64,000 nucleotides of DNA from Solea solea. Its lineage: Eukaryota; Chordata; Actinopteri; Pleuronectiformes; Soleidae. Of this stretch, positions 22,438-43,760 are shown in pieces (the first letter of the stretch is position 1; every line of letters begins with the position of its first letter). The stretch spans positions 29,497,578 through 29,561,577 of the forward strand of contig NC_081143.1 of NCBI RefSeq assembly GCF_958295425.1. Direction: 5' to 3'. The notes beneath the pieces are model-generated. The model was not told the origin of the DNA, did not search any database, and saw only the letters and a program-made list of their open reading frames with translations. The position numbers and the translations under genes were made by a program.

Positions 22438-22680
22438 ACTGCTGCGTTTCAAAGTCACATGATGGGGGCGGAGCCACTTTACTGCTGATAAAAGTTCACC
22501 TTTGCTCCTTTTTTTTTTTACTTCAGCCAGAACGAAACTTACGTGATCTCCGTGGTGACGTGAGGGGGGCGTGGCCTGTGAGCAGAGTCTTTACTCACAG
22601 TTGTTTGAAGAGAAGAAAAGAGAAGAGTCTGTGTGGGCGGAGAGTGCCACCTGTGGGCAGAGAGCGCCACCTGCGGGCGG

Positions 22681-32518
<9,838 letters not shown>

Positions 32519-32959
32519 CTCGTTTGGTGGATTTTTGACGTGTTTTCTCCAACTGCTCCGGTTCAAAGATAATCTGAATTTAAACTACAGGCAGCTGTTA
32601 TGGACAGAGAAGTTTAATCCAGCCCAGAAAGTGTCGTTAATTTTCATTCACGTTGCTTGTTTCTCTGTCTCTTTGCCACGCGCTGCTGTTAATGCTGTGA
32701 CCGTCACTGGAAGGAACCATTCCTGCGAACAACAGGGGGATGAAATCCACGTCAACATGCTAATATATCATATTCCTGTTCATGTCTAACATTTAAATAT
32801 GTTCAGATGAACGAATGGTCTCACTGTGTGTGTTTTGTTTTTATTATATAATTCCGGAGAAGAACTATATTCAACTATATACTGCGTTGTTGGTATCGTC
32901 CAAATAGTCTGGATTTCTGTTCTTGAAATAACTTTATTAACAAGACCCTTCGTGAACAT

Positions 32960-34200
32960 ACAGTTTACATTAGATATGACGAGAATAAAGTTGTAATCTT
33001 ATGAGAATAAAGTGGTAATCTCATGAGAATAGAGTTGTAATCTTACAAGAATAAAGTCGTAATCTTATGAGAATAAAGTCATAATCTTATGAGAATAAAG
33101 TTGCAATTTTACAAGAATAAAGTTGCAATTTTACAAGAATAAAGCCGTAATCTTATGAGAAGAAAATCGTAATCTTGCAAGAATAAAGCTGTAATCTCAT
33201 GTGTTAGAGCCATATTTTATGTTAGTTTAAAATCTATATTATTTCAATTATATTATTCACTGATTGCTATTTCATCTAAGTGATGTTTATGTTTTATTCT
33301 AATTTATTTCAATATTAAATTTATGTAGTATAATTTTGAGACTAAAGTTGTAATCTTATAAGAATAAAGTGGTAATCTCATGAGAATAAAGTCGTAATCT
33401 TATGAGAATAGTCATAATGTTATGGGAATATTCGTAATCCTATGAGAATAAAGTTGTAATCTTATGAGAAGAAAGTCGTAATCTAATGACAAATAAAGTC
33501 GTAATCTTATGAGAATAAATCGTAATTTTATGAGAATAAAGTTGCTAATGCCTGTCCCCTTCTTAAATCACTCACTTCCCTTTGTCCTTTGTCAGTGTGT
33601 TATTTTGTCTCCATGTTCCTCATGACATTGTTCATGCTCAGAGAGTTTAGAATCAAGTTGATCAAGTTTATGTTTTCATGTTTAGAGTAACGATCCACGT
33701 TGATCTAGTTTTTGTTTTCTGGTTATAGGTTTTTCTTTGCCGGTTTCTCTTGCCTTTGGCATTCTTTTATTTTCTTGTTTTTGAGAGAGCAATAAAGCCT
33801 CATTATGAGAATAAAGTCGTAATCGTACGAGAACAAAGTTGTAATTTTATGACAATAAAGTCGTAATCTTACGAGAATAAAGTTGTAATTTTACAAGAAT
33901 AAAGTTGAAATCTCATGAGGATAAATCGTAATTTTATAAGCATAAAATTGTAATCTTAAAAGAATAAATTGTAAATTTATGAGAATAGTCATAATTTTAT
34001 GGGAATATTCGTAATCTTATGAGAATGAAGTTGTAATTTTACGAGAAGAAAGTCTTAATCTGATGAGAAGAAAGTTGTAATCTTACGAGAAAAATGTCGT
34101 AATCTTATGAGAATAAAGTCGTAATCTTACAAGAATAAAGTCGTAATATTATGAGAATAAAGTCGTAATATTATGAGAATAAAGTTGTAATCTCATGAGA
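32960..34200. repeat. 22-23-bp 'gagaataaagtcgtaatctt' minisatellite in three blocks
   Basis: Blocks at about 32980-33205, 33335-33550 and 33805-34200, separated by unique DNA. This is the spacer between ltv1 (starts 32518) and the end of capn9 (34265). No gene is supported in it. Confidence 0.92.
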
Positions 34201-34242
34201 ATTATCAATAATGTCATCAAAAACATCATTTTCAACATCAGT

Positions 34243-34248
34243 TTTATT
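34243..34248 (-). promoter_or_regulatory. Poly(A) signal of capn9
   Basis: AATAAA on the minus strand, 17 nt after the proposed TGA stop, which supports the placement of the tiny last exon. Confidence 0.55.
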
Positions 34249-34264
34249 CAAAATGTATTTCCAC

Positions 34265-37200
34265 TCATGCAGAGACAAATAAAATAAAAATCTTTTCAGT
34301 TCCCTGCATCTGGATCTCCCACAGGCAGGATGGCACATGACTGACCCGAGCAGGGGGCACAGGTGGCATTTTAATGGCATTTCAAGTGTAACGTCAAAAC
34401 AATGTGATGCATGAAGGAAAAGAAAGAAAAAGGTAACGCGTGTTTGTGTCATCACGGCCTGAATATTCAACACACTGCACTTTAAAGACCTTCGGTTGGG
34501 TTTTGTTCTTCTGGTGGCTTCTGTTTGCTCTCCTCTGCTCCTCAGACGTTCATCGACAACATCAGGAACTGTGTGAGGGAAAGAGGAGCTCCACATTAAA
34601 AAACACTCTTGCTTTCTTTTTAAACTTTAAATGCTCTCAAATGTATTGTTTTATGGTCACAAATCATCTTGTAGCTTCTCAGCTAATTCTTTTTTCTTTC
34701 TTTTTTTTTTTACAATTTTAAGAATGTAGATCATGAAACCAGCAAAAAAACAATTATCTATCACTAAATGTTTATGTGTCACTTTGTAAAGCACTCACTC
34801 TCCCACACCAAAGTCCATAGAGGAAATCAGGGATTTTAACATCACACACACAAGAGCTGTTGATCCACTGCTGCGTCCATCACTCAGTTCAAATGAGTCA
34901 TTTTGTAAATTTGGTGTTTTAAAACCTTTGTTCAGATTAACCTCAGTGACACAAAGTGACCACACGAGGCAGCAGAGGACCGGCAGCTAAAATCACTGAT
35001 TTTCTCTCTGGACTTTGGTGTGGGAGAGTGAGTGAGTGGTTAGCACAGATTTTATTAGAGGAGACTTTTGTTTTCCAGTGGTTCTGAACTTTAAAGATAA
35101 TCTGCAGAGATTAATATTGTAGTCAGGTGTGACATGAATGTGATTTTACCTGCATCATGTTCATTCTGACACTCCCCCTCTTGAACTGGTCCACAGCCTG
35201 GAAAGCTCCTGGTATGAGAGAGTGAACAACAGTGAACAATCATCCTCCTCCTCCTCCTCCTCCTCCTCATGTGTTCATACGTACTGAACATGTTCTCCAG
35301 ACGGACGATGCAGGTGAGATAATCATCAAAGTCGATGTCATAGTTTTCATCAGCAAACCTGAGGCCGACCAACTGCAGCAGTTTGTTGTCCAGATTCATG
35401 CCTGTGTTTAAACATACGTCATCATACTATACTGTGTACTATAACATAGTATAATATGCTATAATATAATATAATGTACTATAACATACTATAATAGAAT
35501 ATACTGTACTCCTGCTACTTTACACTTCTTTGCAAAATTTTCCTCTATGTTATTTTATTTTTATAACGATATTTATTACTCTACTCGTCTATACTACACC
35601 TTAGTCTGCTGTCTCCTTTACTATACTTTAATCTTCTTTATTTACTATAGTTTAATCGTCTTTATTTACGATAGTTTAATCTTCATTTACTATAGTTTAA
35701 TCTTTATTTACTAGAGTTTAATCTTCTTTATTTAATATATTATTCTCTAACTGACATCACTTATTTCTTCTTTTCTCTGCTCTATGAACTCGACCCCGTA
35801 ACAAGAACAAAAATCACAGTTAAAGTGATAAAGCCATAAAGCGATAAAGAGATAAAGTGATAAAGTTATATAGTGATAAAGAGCTAAAGTCATGAAGTGA
35901 AAATGAGAGATAAAGTCATGAAGTGAAAATGAGAGACAAAGAGATAAAGTGATAATGAGCGATAAAGTGATAATGAGAGACAAAGAGATAAAGTGATAAA
36001 GAGATAAAGTGATAATGAGAGATAAAGAGATAAAGTGATAATGAGCGATAAAGTGATAATGACAGATAAATAGATAAAGTGATAATTAGAGATAAAGAGA
36101 TAAAGGGATAAAGAGATAAAGTGATAATGAGAGATAAATAGATAAAGTGATAATGAGAGATAAAGAGATAAAGGGATAAAGTGATAATGAGAGATAAAGA
36201 GATAAAGTGATAATGAGAGATAGAGATAAAGTGATAATGAGAGATAAAGTGATAATGAGAAAAAAGAGATAAAGTCATAAAGTCATAAAGAGATAAAGTG
36301 ATAAAGAGATAAAGTGATAACGAGATATAGTGATAAAGAGATAAAGTGATAAAGTTATAAAGTCATAAAGTGATAAAGAGATAAAGTAATACAGTGAAAA
36401 TGAAGAGAGATAAAGAGATAAAGTGATAATGAGAGATAAAGAGATAAAGTGATGAAGTGATAATGAGAAATAAAGTGATAATGAGAGATAAAGAGTTAAG
36501 TGATAAAGTGATAATGAGAAATAAAGTGATAATGAGAGATAAAGAGATAAAGTGATAATCCCGATTCAGACTCACCTGCAGCCTTGAGGGCGATGCGAAG
36601 CTCGTAGGACGACATCTTTCCTGAGCGGTCAGTGTCAAAGGACAGGAAAAGCATCTGTAACCGTGACAACAGTTAAAGTTCACACTCTAAACACCAGTAT
36701 GGGTCAAAGGTCAAATGAAAACACGTACAATCCACTTCTTCATCTTTTCCCAGAAGACCTTAAACTCTTGGAACTCCAGCTTCCCTGTGTTGTCCACCTG
36801 ATTCACAGTCAAGGAAAAAAAACTCCACAAAAGCAGCAACGTTATCAGTGATTTATCAATGATTTTAAAAAATGACAGTAAATGACTAAAATGTCAAATT
36901 TTACATATCCCATAAAAACCTAATTAAGTTTTAAACAAGAAAATAATTTGGATGTTGTGTCTGTGTGTAAGGATACGTCCATCAGGTTGATGATACTGTG
37001 GCAGGTGCTGAGGCTCAGGCCGTCAAATTTAATCTCTTTACCTAAAGATTGAGATTGAACAGTAAAATATCAATGAAAGAAAACGGTAAAATATCAATGA
37101 AAAAACAGTAAAATACCAATGAAAAAACAGTAAAATATCAATGAAAAAAACAGTAAAATATCAATGAAATAAACAGTAAAATATTAATGAAAAAACTGTA

Positions 37201-40200
37201 AAATATCAATGAAAAAACGGTAAAATATCAATGAAAAAACCCTAAAATATCAATGAAAAAACAGTAAAATATCAATGAAAAAAACCAGTAAAATATCAAT
37301 GAAAAAACAGAAAAATATCAATGAAAAACAGTAAAATATGAATAAAAACAGTAAAATATCAATAAAAAAGTAAAATATCAATGAAAAAACAGTAAAACAT
37401 CAATGAAAAAAACAGTAAAATATCAATGAAAAAACAGTAAAATATCAATGAAAAAAACACTAAAATATCAATAAAAAGTAAAATATCAATGAAAAAACAG
37501 TAAAACATCAATGAAAAAAACAGTAAAATATCAATGAAAAAACAGTAAAATATCAATGAAAAAAACACTAAAATATCAATAAAAAGTAAAATATCAATGA
37601 AAAAACAGTAAAATATCAATGAAAAAAAATTAAATTATTAAATTAATAAAAATAATAGTAATGATAATAATAATAATGTGTAATGAATGTACAGAGGGAG
37701 ACAGAGCAGAGAACTCACGTCTGCTGAGAACACCATTGAGCATCTGCTGGAGCTCCCTCACACAAATGGCCTCGTCCTGCACACAAACCACAAACACTGT
37801 CAATGTTCATGTGAAGTGGGTTTAAATAAAGTTCATAGATGCACTGTTGATGCATCAGCGTGTGTGTATTTGTATTTGCACTGAGATTAAAACTTACGCC
37901 ACCGGCCAGTTGTTCAAAAAGCCTCCGCAGACCTTTCTCCTCATCTGTCTCATCCTCTGGATCACTGGGCATGGGAGGCTGTGGACACAACACACACTTC
38001 ATATCAACACTCACTCACTCACTCACACTGTCACTCACTCACTCACTCATGGGAGGCTGTGGACACAACACACACTTCATATCAACACTCACTCACTCAC
38101 TCACACTGTCACTCACTCACTCACTCATGGGAGGCTGTGGACACAACACACACTTCATATCAACACTCACTCACTCACTCACTCTGTCACTCACTCACTC
38201 ACTCATGGGAGGCTGTGGACACAACACACACTTCATATCAACACTCACTCACTCACTCACTCTGTCACTCACTCACTCACTCATGGGAGGCTGTGGACAC
38301 AACACACACTTCATATCAACACTCACTCACTCACTCACTCTGTCACTCACTCACTCTCTCTCAGTCACTCATTCACTCAGTCACTTACGTCTGGTAGGTC
38401 AGCGTCCACCTTGGTTCCCATCTCTCTGTGCAGACACTCACTCACTGTCTCACTCAGTCACTCACTGTCTCACTCAGTCACTCACTGTCTCACTCAGTCA
38501 GTCACTCATTCACTTACGTCTGGTAGGTCAGCGTCCACCTTGGTTCCCATCTCTCTGTGCAGACAAAGTCGTCACAGTTCAGTTAACAAGTGTGACTTTG
38601 TCTTTGTGTAGTTTTTGCTGTACAGTTCTGTGAACGTGTGAACGTGGGAACATGTGAACACTCACATGGCCGGCGCCGCCTTCTCAGAGAAGATCCTGAT
38701 GATGAAGTCGGCCTCGTGATGGGGTTGGAAGGTGGTGGGTACGAGCAGATAGTTCCCGGGCGGCAGCGTGAATCGCTCGGACACCTCGCGCATGTTGATG
38801 TACGTGCGGCTGCCAGCTTTGGACGCGTTGTAGCGGAAGAAGTCTTTCCCCTGCTGGTCCTCGTCGTTCGGAGCCTGAGGAAGCAAGTCACAAATATTTG
38901 AATGAATGAAAGAATGAATGAATGAATGAATGAGTCTGTGATTCATCTGGAAAAACCTTCTCTGAGTCAAATCTGTAAAGAAGTTTTCTTTTACGCCGAC
39001 CAAAAAAGTATAGTTCTAGTTATAGTAAATAGTTCCGAAAAACTATTGAGACATTACAAAATGTCTTTAAAGTTTAAATTCAAACTTTCCAGGTCTGTTT
39101 GTACAAGATTTTTTTTCCAGGTCTGTTTTTACAATTTTTTTTCAAAAAAACAGTAAAATATAAATGAAAAAAACAGTAAAATATCAATGAAAAAAACACT
39201 AAAATATCAACGAAAAAACACTAAAATATCAATGAAAAAAACACTAAAATACCAATGAAAAAACACTAAAATATCAATAAAATACAGTAAAATATCAATT
39301 AAAAAAAGTAAAATGTCTGTGATTCATCTGGAAAAACCTTCTCTGTGAGTCAAATCTGTAAAGAAGTTTTCTTTTACGCCGACGACACCATCGTGTGTGT
39401 TTGATCTCAGTGAAACGTTCCGAAAAACTATTGAGATGTTACAAAATGTCCTTAAAGTTTAAATTCAAACTTGTTTGTACAAGATTTTTTTTTAGGTCTG
39501 TTTGTACAAGATTTTTTTTTCCGAGGTCTGTTTTTTTATGAGATTTTCTTTTCAGGGTCTGTTTTTACGATATTTTTTTCTGGTCTGTTGAAAATCAAAA
39601 AAACGTAAAATATCAATGAAAAAAACACTAAACTGTACTGTTTGTACGAGATTTTTTTTTTTCGGGTCTGTTTCTACAAGATTTTTTTCCAGGTCTGTTT
39701 TTACAATTTTTTCTTTCGGGTCTGTTTGTACAAGATTTTTTTTCCGAGGTCTGTTTTTTTATGAGATTTTCTTTTCAGGGTCTGTTTTTACAAGATTTTT
39801 TTCGAGGTCTGTTTTTATGATTTTTTTTTTCGGGTCTGTTGAAAATCAAAAAACCGTAAAATATCAATGAAAAAACAGTAAAATATCAATGAAAAAAACA
39901 CTAAACTGTACTGTTTGTACGAGATTTTTTCCATGTCTCTTTTTATGAGATTTCTTTTTCCGGGTCTGTTATTACGAGATTTTTTTTCCGAGGTCTGTTT
40001 TTACGATGTTTTCTTTACGGGGTCTGCTTTTATGAGATAACAAGGATTGATTGATTGACTGATCAAAAAATATTTGACAGTAAAATCAAAATCTTTTGAG
40101 ACCTGGTAAACGGCAAATCCGATGGTCTCCATGTCAAAACCCTCCTTCCTCAGTTGTCTCCTGTTCTTCTGCATCAGAGCGATGACCACACTGCACACGT

Positions 40201-43200
40201 CGTCGTCGTCGTCAGCATCCTGCAGCTGCAGCTTAAACTGAGGGTTCGTCCAGAATGTGTCTGCGTGTCCAAGACACAACAGTTTTAGAGGGAAGGAAAA
40301 AAGACGCGGAATCAAATGAAAGCTTTCGTTTTTCTGTTGCCTCACCGATGAAGTTCCTGCAGCCTCCAGCGGTGGAGCCGCGGATCCAGTTTCCCTCAAA
40401 CATGCTGACCTCCCAGTGGCGTTTTGTGTCGTCGGTCAGGGAGTCTGGGGTCATGTTGCAGATCTCCACCTTGTCGTAGTTGGCCTTGAAATCCTCAAAC
40501 TCCATCCTGGACTCACACAAAGCATAAACGTCACATTTTAGCGTCCAGACAAATCACAAAAATCTGCTATTTAACTCCATGAAAGATGATATATTTTCGA
40601 TTTTAGAATGTGTAGTATGTAATGATGGAAAGAAATCTCATAAAAACAGACCCCGACAAAAAGTCTTGTAAAAAAAAAGACCTGTAAAAAACAAATTGTG
40701 TAATAACAGACCCTAAAAAATTGGTAAAAATAGACCCCGAATTTTTTTTTTTGTAAAAACAGACCCCGGATTTTTTTTCTTAAAAACAACACTGAAAAAA
40801 ATCTCGTAAAAATAGACCCCGAAAAAAAATCTTGTAAAAACAGACCCCAATTTTTTTTTTCTTACAACACTGAAAAAAATCGTAATGACAGACCTCAAAA
40901 GTTTGGTAAAGTCACATTTCTTTTTCGTGAAGTTTCACTGAGATCAATCTCAACATACACGATGACACAATGGTGTTGTCGGTGTAAAAATGGACGTTTG
41001 ATTACATGATTACGATGACATAGTTGAAAATAAAAAATTAAAAAATTCCTAAAGTGTCTGATTTCTGTAAGATTTAAACAGAGTTGGGCTAACGGGGAAC
41101 AGTATGGCTTTTTTTTTGCAGAAATTTTATTTTTTTAAGTACAATTTGGATAAAAGACGACATAATCTCTACGACAAGATTTGGCAGATTTTTTAAAAAG
41201 GACTCTAGTTTCAAGAATTTTAGCAGAGCAACATTAGCTTAACTAAGTGACACATTCTTTATCTTAGTACAAGAAAATAAAAATTTCCACCAGGGCTGTT
41301 TTTACAGTGTATTTTTTTAGACTCACCAGAATTCACCGTCCTCCGTTGACTTCTGCAGAATGCGATTTTTCTCAGCCGTGTCCACGTAATTCCACTCCCT
41401 GGAGCTGAAGGAGAAAAATAAAACAAAGAAAGTGTGAAACTGCAGACAGGAAGTGACAGATGAAGATAGAACGTCCTCAGAGGAAGTAAAGAGAGAATTC
41501 ACTCATTCATTTTCCATGCATGTCTTACTTGTCGCTCCAGGGACCGTTCCACTCCACTTGACCCCAGGGGTTTCTGACCCGGACAAGCTTGACCATCTGA
41601 CCTCTGACAGTGACCTGACCAACAAACAAACATGTTTCACTTATTTACACTGAGGTGTGACATCATCACATTACATCAGTTTTATGATGAATGATCCAAA
41701 TTCGCCAAAGCACAGAGGGTTGCCGTGGCCGCACCATTTTGAATTCAAAAAGTTTTATAAAATAAGGTTAATATGTAAAAGTGGTGCAAAATGGCTAAGT
41801 AGGGCCCCCCAAAGGTGAAACCCGGTAGGACTAAGCTGAAACTAAGTTGCACCAAATGCCACAAAACTTGGTGGAAAGATGGCGCAGCGCAAGATGAAAG
41901 TTACCAAAAGGTCTTGCAGATTCAAAAGGTCGTGGCCACGGCAACCATCGGAATTCTGGCACTCACACACAAAAGATCAAACTGAGACACTAAACGAATA
42001 TTGGCACGCAAATCACAACTGGGAAAAGATTTTTTAAAATAAGGGTAATACGTAAAACTGGTGCAGAATGGCTCAGTAGTGCCACCTATGGTGACAACCG
42101 TAAGGACAAAGCCGTACCTAAGTTGCACCAAATTCCACGAAACTTGGTGGAAAGATGGCGCAGCCCAAGACGAACAAAAAAGTCTATAAAGACGATGACC
42201 TCAACTCAACAGGAAGTCAGCCATTTACAAATATGGCATCCATCTTGGCGATTTGCACGTTTTCGTAAATGAACAAACTAGTCTGAGCGCGATAATCGCA
42301 GCAAAGTAAAACATGGGTCAATTTGTACGCGACACATCAAAGATGAAAAGTTCTTGCAGATTCAAAAGGGCTTGGCCACGGCAACTATCCAAATTTAGGG
42401 GAATTTCGACCATTTGCCACGAAACAGGAAGTGGCTGTAACCTAGCGTTACAATGACCGATCTGAAAACTTAAATCAAGAACGTAGCTTTGTTGACTTAC
42501 TGTATTTATTTCGAATGAAAATATGAAAAATGAAAAAGATGAGCCGCATTACCTCCTCCACACCAGTGATGGAGTAGGCATGTCCCTTCACCAGGCCGGA
42601 GGCTGTCCTGGCCTCAGACTCCGCAGAACTGCTGGTCTGGAGGGAATGACAACAGTGAAGAAAATAAACATTTACATGTAAAATACGAACGGGAACATTC
42701 TGCTGTATGGATCAGAGCTTTACATCGATGGAGCATCCCATCATGGAGCCTCTGTCCAGAGCCTTCTTCATGATCGCAAACAGGTTGTTCTGAGACTTCT
42801 TGGTTTCGTAAACTTCCCCGACACCGCCCGTGAAATCCTCCATGGCCTCCATGGTGCTGCCGCCCTTCAGGGACTCGTAGCTGCCGTGCATCCTGCGACA
42901 AACGCAACAACAATAACGCGATAAACAAGAGACGCAATACAAACAACAACCGCGCGTCCTGCGACAAACCCAACGACAAAAACGCGATAAACAAGAGACC
43001 TGATACAAACAACAACTGCGCGTACTGCGACAAATGTGACAACAACAACACGATAAACAGGAGACACGATACAAACAACAACCGCACGTCCTGCGACAAA
43101 CGCAACGACAAAAACGCGATAAACAAGAGACGCGATACAAACAACAACTGCACGTCCTGTGACAAACGCAACGACAAAAACAAGATAAACAAGAGACCTG

Positions 43201-43729
43201 ATACAAACAACAACTGCGCGTACTGCGACAAATGTGACAACAACAACGCGATAAACAGGAGACACGATACAAACAACAACCGCACGTCCTGCGACAAACG
43301 CAACGACAAAAACGCGATGAACAAGAGACGCGATACAAACAACAACTGCACGTCCTGCGACAAACGCAACGACAAAAACGCGATAAACAAGAGACGCGAT
43401 ACAAACAACAACTGCGCTTCCTGCGTCAAACATGTTAAAGATGTTACAAATGTTTGAATGCATCAATTTTTATTATTGATTCATTAAAAAATGTCAAATG
43501 TTGTTTTTGTTTTTTTTATTGTGGTGACAAACGATCACCAAAATCTCACTAAATGTGACGTTACAAAAACGCTTATTAAATAAAACAAATGTAAAACGTT
43601 GCTGAATTCTTGTAACATTACAAAAACAGCAATGATGTTAAAAGCATGACTTCCCTTGTTTTGGGGGCGGAGCTTTGACAACATGATAGTAAATTGTAAC
43701 TTTCCCACACTTACTGACTGCTGTGTGTG

Positions 43730-43760
<31 letters not shown>

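Noticed and set aside
35747..36683. Leu/Ile/Ser-rich minus frames that look like membrane proteins
   Set aside because: Translation of the GATAAAG satellite in capn9 intron 17.
37847..38633. Two plus-strand frames of about 255 residues with repeated motifs
   Set aside because: They are the antisense of capn9 exons 12-13 and the 78-bp satellite (78 is a multiple of 3, so frames stay open).
42614..43466. Three overlapping minus-strand frames of about 200-270 residues
   Set aside because: Satellite units that are multiples of 3 keep all frames open; only 42724-42892 and 42553-42636 are exons.
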